A stretch of DNA of 37,675 nucleotides from Cupriavidus sp. (GTDB lineage Bacteria; Pseudomonadota; Gammaproteobacteria; Burkholderiales; Burkholderiaceae), in assembly GCA_031181345.1 (NCBI GenBank), contig JAPSLC010000048.1, forward strand, positions 1 through 37,675, written 5' to 3'. Of the stretch, positions 1 to 7,683 are shown piece by piece (position 1 is the first letter of the stretch; each line of letters opens with the position of its first letter). Made by a program: the position numbers and the translations under genes. The notes beneath the pieces were generated by a model. That model did not search any database. It was not told the origin of the DNA and saw only the letters and a list, made by a program, of their open reading frames with translations.

Positions 1-529
1 TCGCCGGCAGCAGGTCGACGCGCTTGAGGCGCACGTCGAGAATCTCGACGCCGACCGACTTGCCGTACTCGGTCATGCTGTTGCGGATGTTCTGCATGAC
101 CTGTTCGCGTTCGCCGGCCACGACTTCGGCAACGGTGCGGCGGCCGAATTCCTCGCGCGCGGCGGCGTCGATCCGCTGCGTCATGCGGTCCTGCGCGCCG
201 CGGAGGTTGCCGCCAAAGGCGACGAAGAAATTGCGCGGATCGGTGATTCGCCATTTGACGAACCAGTCCACCATCATGCTCTTCTTCTCGGCGGTCAGGA
301 AACGCTCGCCGGCGGCCACGTCGATGGTCTGCAGGCGGCGGTCCATGAAGACCACGTTCTGCAGCGGCGGCGGCAGCTTGAAATGCAGGCCGGGGTCGCG
401 CACCACCTGCTTGATCTCGCCGAAGGCGAACACCACGGCGTACTGCCGCTGGTCGACCACGAATACCATCGAGGAGGCGATTGCCAACACGATGAAGAGG
501 CCGATGGCATAGGAAATCAGTCGGTTCAT
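1..529 (-). CDS. hflC: HflC, FtsH-modulating membrane protein (partial, C-terminus beyond window)
   Basis: The frame has no stop before the window edge, so only the first 176 codons are present. It starts with MNRLISYAIGLFIVLAIASS, a single N-terminal membrane segment of about residues 4-24, and continues with a prohibitin/SPFH domain (VVDQRQYAVVFAFGEIKQ, then DPGLHFKLP). HflC pairs with HflK in a large inner-membrane complex that surrounds the FtsH protease and limits its access to membrane substrates; that role is family knowledge. It lies 13 bases after hflK on the same strand, as expected for one hflK-hflC transcript. The ATG at 529 is the only sensible start because the membrane segment follows directly. 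Confidence 0.95.
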   Translation of the reverse strand, partial: MNRLISYAIGLFIVLAIASSMVFVVDQRQYAVVFAFGEIKQVVRDPGLHFKLPPPLQNVVFMDRRLQTIDVAAGERFLTAEKKSMMVDWFVKWRITDPRNFFVAFGGNLRGAQDRMTQRIDAAAREEFGRRTVAEVVAGEREQVMQNIRNSMTEYGKSVGVEILDVRLKRVDLLPA

Positions 530-542
530 CTCGGTTCTCTCC

Positions 543-1901
543 TCAACGGGAATCGCGATCGCGATTGCGCAGCGCTTCGCGCGAACGCGTGTCGGCGCTG
601 GCGTCCGGCACCGGCGTCGGCGTGGCCGGGGGCGGCACCGCCCCCGCCCCGCGGGGATCGCCCTGCGACTGCGCCATCAGCTTGTCGAGCGGCAGGTAGA
701 GGAGATTGTTGCCCTGGCTCGTATCGACCAGGACCTTGCTGGTATTGGCGTAGATCTGCTGCATCGTTTCCAGATAGATGCGGTCGCGCGTGACCTGCGG
801 CGCCTTGGCGTACTCGGCCTGCACCTGGCGGAAGCGCGAGGCATCGCCCTCGGCCTGCGCGATCGCGCGGGCCTTGTAGGCCTGCGCCTCCTCGGCCAGG
901 CGCGCGGCGGTACCCTGGGCGCGCGGAATCACGTCGTTGGCGTAGGCCTGGCCTTCGCTGATGGCGCGCTCGCGGTCCTGGCTGGCCTTGTTGACGTCGT
1001 CGAAGGCGGCCTGCACCTGCTCGGGCGGCTGCACGCTCTGCACGTTGACCGAGATCACGCGGATGCCGGTCTTGTAGGCCGACAGGATCGCCTGGATCGA
1101 CTTGGCCAGGCCCTGCGCGATCTGCTCGCGGTTCTCGTACAGTACCGAATCCATCTTGTTGCGGCCGACGATCTCGCGCACCGAGGTCTCGGCGGCCTGC
1201 GTCACCAGTTCCTCGTCGCCGCCGCGATCGGTCCTGTTGAAGAACAGGAATTCGGTCGCGTCCTGGATGTCGTACTGCACCGTGAAGCGGACGTCGATGA
1301 TGTTCTCGTCCTGCGTCAGCATCGACGAGTCCTTCAGGTTGCTGTCCTTGATCGAGGTCAAACGGCCGACCTCGACCGAACGCACCGCCGACAGGTTGAC
1401 GATCTCGGCCGACTGAATCGGCCAGGGCATGCGCCAGTTGATGCCGGGGCCGGTGGTGTACTTGAACTTGCCGAACTGCAGCACCACCGCGGTCTGCCCT
1501 TCCTGCACCATGAAGAAGCCGCTGGCCAGCCAGATCGCGATCACCGCGACCGCGATCACGCCGGCGCCGATGCCCGAACCCTTGCCGGGCGTGCGCGTGC
1601 CGCCGCCGAAGTTCTGGTTGTTGTTGCCGCCGCCGTTGTCCTTGCGGCCCAGCAGGCTGTTCAGGCGGCGATTGAAGTCGCGCCACAGCTCGTCCAGGTC
1701 CGGCGGACCGTCCTGCGGGCGCTGGTTCTGCCGGCCGTTGTCGCGGCCGCCATCGCGCCCATCCTTGTCCTCGTCGTCCTTGTCGCCACGGCCCCAGCGG
1801 GGATCATTCAGCGACAGGATCGCGCGCAGGCGCTGCCAGCTGCTCGGCCGGCGGGCGCCTCGGGCAAGGCTTGTATCAGAGGTCCGGGAGAACTGGGGCA
1901 T
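543..1901 (-). CDS. hflK: HflK, FtsH-modulating membrane protein
   Basis: A 452-residue protein of the SPFH/prohibitin family, partner of HflC around the FtsH protease. The N-terminal 100 residues are cytoplasmic and low-complexity (SLNDPRWGRGD, then Asp/Gly/Arg/Asn-rich stretches such as NNGGGNNNQN). A membrane segment (AGVIAVAVIAIWLASGFFM) and the band-7 domain (VQEGQTAVVLQFGKFKYT, PGINWRMPWP) follow. The C-terminal third has the Ala/Glu/Gln-rich helix typical of prohibitins (ARAIAQAEGDASRFRQV) and a Pro-rich tail. I chose the ATG at 1901; a GTG at 1910 is in frame three codons earlier and neither has a strong ribosome binding site. It lies 102 bases after hflX and 13 before hflC. Confidence 0.93.
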   Translation of the reverse strand: MPQFSRTSDTSLARGARRPSSWQRLRAILSLNDPRWGRGDKDDEDKDGRDGGRDNGRQNQRPQDGPPDLDELWRDFNRRLNSLLGRKDNGGGNNNQNFGGGTRTPGKGSGIGAGVIAVAVIAIWLASGFFMVQEGQTAVVLQFGKFKYTTGPGINWRMPWPIQSAEIVNLSAVRSVEVGRLTSIKDSNLKDSSMLTQDENIIDVRFTVQYDIQDATEFLFFNRTDRGGDEELVTQAAETSVREIVGRNKMDSVLYENREQIAQGLAKSIQAILSAYKTGIRVISVNVQSVQPPEQVQAAFDDVNKASQDRERAISEGQAYANDVIPRAQGTAARLAEEAQAYKARAIAQAEGDASRFRQVQAEYAKAPQVTRDRIYLETMQQIYANTSKVLVDTSQGNNLLYLPLDKLMAQSQGDPRGAGAVPPPATPTPVPDASADTRSREALRNRDRDSR

Positions 1902-2003
1902 GTAGGGCACGGTTCCGGGAAAGTTGTAACGAGGGGATTCTAGCAGCCATCGACGCCACTTTTGCTCATTTGATGCCGGAGGCGGCGCATGGCGCCGCCC
2001 GCA

Positions 2004-3446
2004 TCAGTCGGCGTCGCGGTCGGGAAGGCGGCGCTGGGGCCCCGCTTGGGGGTTCGAATCGGGGTTCGAATCGGGGTCGGAATGGGGGTCCGAATCCCGG
2101 TCGGCCGCTGCGTCGGAAGCCAAGCCGAAATCGGCGTCCGAATCGGAATCGGCGTCCTGGGCAGCGGTATCGGCATCGGCCTCGGCGCTGGGGTCGACGG
2201 ACTCGGCGCCATCGCCACTGTCCGCACCACCCGCACCATCCGCACTATCCGCACCATCGCCCTCCCATTGGCGGCGTTCGTGCAGATCCTGCAGCCGCGG
2301 GTCGGCAGCCTCCGGCACGGCGGGCCGTTCGGCCAGCCAGCGCGCGACCTCGACAATCGCCTCGCGCAGGCTGTCCAGCCCGATGCCGTCGCGCGCGCTG
2401 ATGTAGACCCGCACCGGCACGCCGTCCTCATTGCGTTCGATGCGCGGGCCATGCTCGAGCAGTTCGGGCGCCGCGTCGATCTTGTTCATCACGACGATCT
2501 GCGGAATGTCGGCCGCATCGATCTCGGCCAGCACCCGATTGACCTGTTCGATCTGCTCATGGCGCACCGGGCTCGCGGCATCGACCACATGCAGCAGCAG
2601 ATCGGCATGCACCGTCTCTTCCAGCGTGGCGCGGAACGCCGCCACCAATTGGGTCGGCAGGTCGCGAATGAAGCCGACCGTATCGGACAGCACCACATTG
2701 CCCAGGCCGTCAAGATAGAGCCGGCGCGAAGTCGTATCGAGCGTCGCGAACAGCTGATCGGCCGCATAGGCACGGGCCTTGGTCAGCGCGTTGAACAGCG
2801 TCGACTTGCCCGCGTTGGTATAGCCGACCAGCGAAATGCTCAGCGTCTCGTTGCGCGCGCGGGCGCGACGCTGCGTGCTGTGCTGGCGCTGCAGCCGCGA
2901 CAGATCCGTCTTGAGCCGCTTGGCGCGGTCGTCCAGCATGCGGCGGTCCAGTTCGAGCTGACGCTCGCCGGGGCCGCCGCGCATGCCGATACCGCCCTTC
3001 TGCCGCTCCAGGTGGCTCCAGGCGCGAACCAGCCGCGAGGCGCGGTATTGCACCTGGGCCAATTCGACCTGCACCTTGCCGACATGGCTCTGCGCGCGCT
3101 GGCCGAAGATATCGAGGATCAGGCCGGTGCGGTCGATCACGTGCCGGTTCAGAAAGCGTTCGAGATTGCGCTGCTGCGCGGGGCTGAGCGCGTGGTTGAA
3201 CACCACCACGTCGGCGTCGAGCGCGTCGGCCGCTTCCTTCAGTTCCTCGGCCTTGCCCGAGCCGATGAACAGCGCCGGGTCCGGACGCGAACGCTTGCCG
3301 GTCAGGGTATGCACCGGCGTGGAGCCGGCGGTGGACGTCAGCAACGCCAGTTCGCTCAGGCTCTCTTCGAAATCGTGCTTGCCGAAATCGACGCCGACGA
3401 GAATGGCGCGGGTGGGTTCGGAGGGGGAAGTGGCTCTAGGTTGCAA
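2004..3446 (-). CDS. hflX: HflX, ribosome-associated GTPase, with a long acidic C-terminal tail
   Basis: An Obg-like GTPase that in other bacteria binds and splits stalled or heat-damaged ribosomes. Visible parts are the HflX N-domain (TRAILVGVDFGKHDFEESL, FIGSGKAEEL), the glycine-rich segment GGIGMRGGPGERQLELDRR, and the G domain with G1 GYTNAGKSTLFN, G3 DTVGFIRDLP, G4 NKID and G5 SARDG. The last 90 or so residues are an unusual acidic tail of Asp, Ser, Ala and Pro (DSDPHSDPDSNPDSNP), encoded by short tandem repeats. Start is uncertain: no ATG lies ahead of the conserved domain. I use TTG at 3446 (480 aa). GTG at 3545 (513 aa) is possible but overlaps a perfect hairpin and adds a non-conserved stretch. 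It sits between hfq and hflK. Confidence 0.9.
   Translation of the reverse strand: MQPRATSPSEPTRAILVGVDFGKHDFEESLSELALLTSTAGSTPVHTLTGKRSRPDPALFIGSGKAEELKEAADALDADVVVFNHALSPAQQRNLERFLNRHVIDRTGLILDIFGQRAQSHVGKVQVELAQVQYRASRLVRAWSHLERQKGGIGMRGGPGERQLELDRRMLDDRAKRLKTDLSRLQRQHSTQRRARARNETLSISLVGYTNAGKSTLFNALTKARAYAADQLFATLDTTSRRLYLDGLGNVVLSDTVGFIRDLPTQLVAAFRATLEETVHADLLLHVVDAASPVRHEQIEQVNRVLAEIDAADIPQIVVMNKIDAAPELLEHGPRIERNEDGVPVRVYISARDGIGLDSLREAIVEVARWLAERPAVPEAADPRLQDLHERRQWEGDGADSADGAGGADSGDGAESVDPSAEADADTAAQDADSDSDADFGLASDAAADRDSDPHSDPDSNPDSNPQAGPQRRLPDRDAD
2051..2098. repeat. Four imperfect 12-bp tandem units in the hflX tail
   Basis: Four 12-base units based on ggttcgaatcgg occur back to back (2051-2062, 2063-2074, 2075-2086, 2087-2098), the last two diverged. 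Twelve is a multiple of three, so gain or loss of a unit would lengthen or shorten the HflX tail without breaking frame. They encode the DSNP/DSDP repeats. Confidence 0.8.
2222..2257. repeat. Four 9-bp tandem units in the hflX tail
   Basis: Units ccgcaccac, ccgcaccat, ccgcactat, ccgcaccat follow one another without a gap. Read on the minus strand they encode the Asp/Gly/Ala/Ser part of the HflX tail. The 9-base unit also keeps frame. Confidence 0.75.
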
Positions 3447-3532
3447 GCTCGGGGCGCACAGCGGCGCGGGAAAGAACAGGGATCGGAAAAAGGAAGGCGC
3501 GCTTCGCAAAACGCGACGATACAAAGAACGAT

Positions 3533-3564
3533 GCCGCGCCAGCACCGGATGGCGCTGGCGCGGC
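3533..3564 (-). terminator. Strong hairpin between hfq and hflX (attenuator or partial terminator)
   Basis: A perfect 11-bp stem, gccgcgccagc at 3533-3543 with its complement at 3554-3564, encloses a 10-base loop. Read with transcription (minus strand) it is followed by a modest T-rich stretch (atcgttctttgt), not a clean T-run. It lies 56 bases past the hfq stop. It may lower read-through from hfq into hflX or stabilise the hfq mRNA 3' end. It also argues against the far-upstream GTG start of hflX. Confidence 0.45.
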
Positions 3565-3619
3565 GTCGGAGCATGATTGCCGCACGTGCGCGCGGCGGGA
3601 AATGCGAGCGGCGTCGGAA

Positions 3620-3859
3620 TCAGCCTTCCGCGGAGTCGTCGACGCGGAAATTGACCGCGCGCGCGGGAACGACAGTGGAAATCGCATGCTTGTAGACCAT
3701 CTGCGTCACCGTGTTACGCAGCAGGACGACATATTGGTCGAACGATTCGATATTACCTTGCAGCTTGATGCCATTGACGAGGTAGATGGAAACCGGCACG
3801 TGCTCCTTGCGCAGCGCGTTCAGGAACGGGTCTTGTAGCAATTGCCCTTTGTTGCTCAT
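3620..3859 (-). CDS. hfq: Hfq, RNA chaperone
   Basis: A 79-residue Sm-like protein, the usual short betaproteobacterial length. Sm1 is the stretch around [20 protein letters not shown], and Sm2 carries the hallmark YKHAIST. Gln-8 ([10 protein letters not shown] region) and the YKH motif are the poly-U binding features of the proximal face; the C-terminal tail is short (VDDSAEG). Hfq forms hexamers that pair small RNAs with mRNAs. The start is ATG 3859 with GGAG six bases upstream; an earlier in-frame ATG at 3892 is discarded because [14 protein letters not shown] is the family N-terminus. It lies between der (upstream) and hflX (downstream), the normal order. Confidence 0.97.
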
Positions 3860-4089
3860 GGCACACTCCAAATTTATAGATTTAGTGATCAATGATGGGG
3901 ATCGATATCCCCGGTTTCAAGTCGGACGACGCAAGATCGCGTCAAAAAAAATCAAAACGGTACCAGGCCGGCATCAACCAGCGGGGGCTCCCGCTAGTGT
4001 GAATTTAGCCGCAGTTCCAAACGAACGCAAACGAAACTTCGGCGCCACAGACGGGGCTGCGGCGCCCCCATCTGACCGCCTTTTCCGAC
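3860..4089. other. der-hfq intergenic region, probable hfq promoter
   Basis: This 230-base gap is lower in GC than its surroundings near the hfq start (aaatttatagatttag at 3871-3886) and carries a run of eight A on the plus strand (T on the hfq strand) near 3945. A small inverted repeat agcggg/cccgct lies at 3980-3995. An hfq promoter and leader are expected here by analogy, but no single -35/-10 pair is good enough to mark. Confidence 0.4.
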
Positions 4090-5433
4090 TCAATCCTTCG
4101 ATTGCGCGTACGGATTTTTGTTCGTACGAAATTCGATTCGAAGCGGTGTGCCCTTCAGATTGAAGGCCGCGCGGAAACGCCCTTCCAGAAAACGCCGATA
4201 GGTCTCCGGCACCGCGTTCAGCGAGTTGCCATGCACGACGATGATCGGTGGATTGGAGCCACCCTGGTGCGCATAGCGCATCTTGGGGCGCGTCGCACCG
4301 ACGCGGCGCGGCTGCTGGAATTCCACCGCGTCATGCAGCACGCGCGTCAGCTTAGGTGTCGGCATCTTGATCATCGCCGCGGCATAGGCCTCGTCCACCG
4401 AACGCAGCAGCGGGCCGATACCGGTCCGTTCGCGCGCCGAGATGAAATGGAAGTTGGCGAAATCGAGGAATTGCAGCTTGCGCTGCAGATCGTGCTTGAT
4501 CCGGTCGCGGGCATGTCCGTCCAGGCCATCCCATTTATTGACGCCAACCACCAGCGCGCGCCCCGACTCGACGATGAAGCCGGCGATATGCGCGTCCTGC
4601 TCGGAGACGTCCTGCTGGGCGTCGAGCAGCAGCACCACCACGTTGGCGTCGGCGATCGACTGCAGCGTCTTGACGACCGAGAATTTCTCGATGGCCTCGA
4701 ACACCTTGCCGCGCTTGCGCAGCCCCGCGGTATCGATCAGCGTATACGGCTTGCCGCCGCGCTCGAACTCGACATAGATCGCATCGCGGGTGGTGCCCGG
4801 CATGTCGAACGCGATCACGCGCTCTTCGCCGATCAGCGTATTGACCAGCGTGGACTTGCCCACATTGGGACGACCGACGATCGCGATCTTGGTGCCCCGC
4901 GTGTTCTGGTCCTCCGGCTCGGCCAGCTCGGGGCGTTGCTGGACAGCGGCGTCCAGCGCTTCCTCGATCAACTCGCGCACGCCGTCGCCGTGGGTGGCCG
5001 AGATCGCATAGGGGTCGCCCATGCCGAGCTCGTAGAAGTCGGCCGCGACCGCGGTGTACTTCATGCCCTCGGCCTTGTTGACCGCCAGCATCACGCGGCG
5101 GCCGGTCTTGCGCAGATAGTCGGCGATGACCAGGTCCTGCGGCGCGAGGCCCAGGCGGCCGTCGACGATGAAGATGACGACGTCGGCCTCGACCACGGCC
5201 TGCCGGGTCTGCTTGGCCATCTCGGCGACGATGCCTTCCTTGGCCACCGGTTCGAAGCCGCCGGTATCGATGACGATATACGGACGGTCGGCGCCGCGCC
5301 CCTCGCCATAGTGGCGGTCGCGGGTCAGGCCCGGCAGGTCGGCGACAAGAGCGTCGCGCGAGCGGGTCAGGCGGTTGAATAACGTCGACTTGCCCACATT
5401 GGGGCGGCCGACGAGTGCGATCATTGGTTTCAT
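4090..5433 (-). CDS. der: Der (EngA), double-domain ribosome-assembly GTPase
   Basis: A 447-residue protein with two complete G domains in tandem, unique to Der. The first begins MKPMIALVGRPNVGKSTLFN with DLPGLTRDRHYG and NKAEG; the second has IVGRPNVGKSTLVN, DMPGTTRDAIYV and NKWDGLD. A KH-like C-terminal domain ends in the family's TPLRIEFRTNKNPY. Der is essential for late 50S subunit maturation. The ATG at 5433 gives the family N-terminus; the frame is open upstream to 5475 but that stretch is not conserved. It follows bamB after a 273-base hairpin-rich gap. Confidence 0.97.
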   Translation of the reverse strand: MKPMIALVGRPNVGKSTLFNRLTRSRDALVADLPGLTRDRHYGEGRGADRPYIVIDTGGFEPVAKEGIVAEMAKQTRQAVVEADVVIFIVDGRLGLAPQDLVIADYLRKTGRRVMLAVNKAEGMKYTAVAADFYELGMGDPYAISATHGDGVRELIEEALDAAVQQRPELAEPEDQNTRGTKIAIVGRPNVGKSTLVNTLIGEERVIAFDMPGTTRDAIYVEFERGGKPYTLIDTAGLRKRGKVFEAIEKFSVVKTLQSIADANVVVLLLDAQQDVSEQDAHIAGFIVESGRALVVGVNKWDGLDGHARDRIKHDLQRKLQFLDFANFHFISARERTGIGPLLRSVDEAYAAAMIKMPTPKLTRVLHDAVEFQQPRRVGATRPKMRYAHQGGSNPPIIVVHGNSLNAVPETYRRFLEGRFRAAFNLKGTPLRIEFRTNKNPYAQSKD

Positions 5434-5706
5434 GCAAATGGTGGAGGGCCACGCCGGGCGCAGTGCGCCAGGCATGCCTCCGAAGAATCAGGTTGGTCCG
5501 ACAGCCTGGCGCAGTGCGCCGGGCCGGCAATCCTGTCGGGTGAAATCAAACCGCGGGCCGTGGCCCGCATGACGCATACGGCCGACGCCGCCATCGCGGC
5601 GGGTCGGCCATGCTGTCGGGTCCGGCGAACGCGCGCACCGACAGGTGAGCGCGCGGTCGCCGGTGGGACGCCCGCCGAGGCGGCCGTCCCTGTTTCGGTC
5701 AGCGCT
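5434..5706. other. bamB-der intergenic region rich in inverted repeats
   Basis: Two 21-base near-complementary copies (5453-5473 and 5504-5524, differing at 2 of 21 positions when one is reversed) share the core ggcgcagtgcgcc. They are followed by a perfect hairpin gcgggcc-gt-ggcccgc at 5553-5568 and a near-palindrome at 5581-5608. No start-RBS pair or conserved reading frame is visible. The structures lie on the bamB-to-der transcript and could terminate, process or attenuate it. Confidence 0.55.
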
Positions 5707-6879
5707 TCAATCCGGAATATAGCCGTAGACGTCGCCCCCTCGGGTCTGCACCACCAGGGTCTGGCCGGCCACCACCGGGGCGGCGGTAATCGGGCTGCTG
5801 CCGGTCCGCACGCGCGCGACGAACTTGCCGTCCTCGCGCGACAGGAAATGCAGGTAGCCTTCGAAGTCGCCGATCACCACCGAGCGGCCCAGCGCCAACG
5901 GCATGCCCAGCGGGCGATTGCGCAGTTGCTCGTTGCGCCAGCGCTCGTTGCCGTTCTGCCGATCGAAGGCATACACCACCGAATGCTCGTTGGCGGCGAA
6001 CAGCGATACGTCGTCCTGGGTCGGTCCGACCGGCGACGAGAAGTCCTTGCCCCATTGCGGCTGGCCATTGGTCAGTTCCAGGCAGGCGACGCGGCCCTGG
6101 AAGGTGGTCGCGCAGACCTGGCGGCCGTTGATCATCGGCAGGCCCGTCACGTCGTTGAGCCGTTCTATCTCGGACACGCCCTTCGGATACGAAATCGTGC
6201 TCTCCCAGCGCAGCACGCCGTTGGACGGTGCCAGCACGCCGAGCTTGCCGCCGGGGAAGCCCATCACGATGCCGTCGCCGGCGAACACCATCCCCATCGC
6301 GGCGCGCAGGTTCAGCGGCGTCTGCGCGCGCTGGTAGATCCAGCGGCGCTCGCCGGTCTGCGCATCGAGGCCGAGCACGCGCGTATCGGTGGTGCGCACC
6401 ACCACCAGGTCATGGCCGACCAGCGGCGAGGACAGGATCTCGCCATTGATCTGCTTCTTCCACAGCTGCTTGCCGCTGGCATCGAAGGCGAACACCACGC
6501 CCTTCTCGCCGGCCACCGCCGTCACGTTGCCGTCGCTGCCGGGCCCGGTGGTCAGGTCGACGTCGGTGTCGACCTTCCACAGCGTGCGGCCGGTGGTGCC
6601 GTCGAGCGCCGTCACGTCGCCGCCGTGCGACGACACATAGACCTTGTCGCCGACCGCGACCGGCTGCAGCGAATACGGGCCGCTCTTGCCGACGCTGGCG
6701 CGCCAGGCTTGCTTGACCGTCAGCGTCTGCGTGACCGGCTGCAGTTCGGCCGGCGGGTTCTTGTCGGCCTTGCCGAACAGCGAGCAGCCCGCCAGGGCGG
6801 TGGCACAGGCAACGACGAGCGCCTGGGTCAAGCGAACAGGGCGAGAGATCCGGGCAGCGCCGTTAGGCATCGACATCAT
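5707..6879 (-). CDS. bamB: BamB, outer-membrane assembly lipoprotein
   Basis: A 390-residue lipoprotein of the BAM complex, which folds beta-barrel proteins into the outer membrane. The signal peptide ends in the lipobox LAGC (ACATALAGCSLFGK). The mature part is a PQQ-type eight-bladed beta-propeller with repeated blade motifs (GTTGRTLWKVDTD, AFDASGKQLWKKQ, GLDAQTGERRWIY, AFDRQNGNERWRNEQL) and ends GDVYGYIPD. The start at 6879 has AGGA ten bases upstream; ATGs at 6876 and 6870 are alternatives, and an ATG further upstream in frame is not needed. It is followed by der and preceded by yfgM, the conserved order. Confidence 0.95.
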   Translation of the reverse strand: MMSMPNGAARISRPVRLTQALVVACATALAGCSLFGKADKNPPAELQPVTQTLTVKQAWRASVGKSGPYSLQPVAVGDKVYVSSHGGDVTALDGTTGRTLWKVDTDVDLTTGPGSDGNVTAVAGEKGVVFAFDASGKQLWKKQINGEILSSPLVGHDLVVVRTTDTRVLGLDAQTGERRWIYQRAQTPLNLRAAMGMVFAGDGIVMGFPGGKLGVLAPSNGVLRWESTISYPKGVSEIERLNDVTGLPMINGRQVCATTFQGRVACLELTNGQPQWGKDFSSPVGPTQDDVSLFAANEHSVVYAFDRQNGNERWRNEQLRNRPLGMPLALGRSVVIGDFEGYLHFLSREDGKFVARVRTGSSPITAAPVVAGQTLVVQTRGGDVYGYIPD

Positions 6880-6986
6880 CTGGTTGCGTTCCTGAAAAAA
6901 GGTGGGAAGCGAAATTGGGAGCGGTTCGGGACGATTCGCGCCGTCGATGCCGCATGCAGGGCCTGGCATCGAGGGCGGCAGCCCGC

Positions 6987-7619
6987 TTACGCGGTACCCA
7001 GAGCGTCCAGCTTGAACTGGATGATCTGGCGCATGCCGGCCTCGTCGGCGCCGAGCTTGTCGAGCGCCTGGCGGTAGGCCGCGCGCGCCTCGTCGCGCTT
7101 GTCCTGCGCCGCCAGCAGATCGCCGCGACGATCCGCATACAGCGCGACGAACGGGCTCGGCGGCTCGCTCTTGAGCAGCGCCAGCCCCTGGTCGTAGGCC
7201 TTCTCGTCGAGCAGCACGCCGGCCAGCCGGACACGCGCGAGGTGCTGGTACTCACCGTCGCCGTGGTCGACCGCCCATTGCAGCTGGCTCTTGGCACCGG
7301 CCAGATCGCCGGCCTCGTACAACACCTTGGCCGCGACCAGCGCGGTCATCTGGCCGTAGGCCGTCTTGCCGTACTTGTTCTCGAGGTCGCCGGCGGCGCG
7401 CTTGGTGCGCTCGACATCGCGCGCCTCGGCGGCCTTGAGCACCTGCTCGTACAGCACCGCGGCCTCGCCGGCCTGCTTGCGCTGCCACCAGTTCCAGCCG
7501 TTCCAGGCCGCGAAGGCCAACAGGCAGGCGATCAGCAGCCAGGTCAGGAAGTTGCCGTACTGGCGCCACCATGCCTTGATGTTTTCAAGCTGTTCCTGCT
7601 CTTCCAGATCGTAAGCCAT
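6987..7619 (-). CDS. yfgM: YfgM-like ancillary SecYEG/periplasmic chaperone-network protein
   Basis: A 210-residue membrane-anchored TPR protein of the YfgM (DUF2133) family. It has a short cytoplasmic N-terminus (MAYDLEEQEQLENIKAWW), one membrane segment (FLTWLLIACLLAFAAW) and a periplasmic helical repeat domain with TPR-like units. In E. coli YfgM associates with the Sec translocon and periplasmic chaperones. Its place between hisS and bamB matches the E. coli hisS-yfgM-bamB-der string. The start codon directly precedes the family N-terminus. Confidence 0.92.
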   Translation of the reverse strand: MAYDLEEQEQLENIKAWWRQYGNFLTWLLIACLLAFAAWNGWNWWQRKQAGEAAVLYEQVLKAAEARDVERTKRAAGDLENKYGKTAYGQMTALVAAKVLYEAGDLAGAKSQLQWAVDHGDGEYQHLARVRLAGVLLDEKAYDQGLALLKSEPPSPFVALYADRRGDLLAAQDKRDEARAAYRQALDKLGADEAGMRQIIQFKLDALGTA

Positions 7620-7683
7620 CTCGTGGTTTCAACCGCGTTGGATTGTCGTCAGGCAAGCGCGCGCATCGAGCGCCGCGCCTGCG

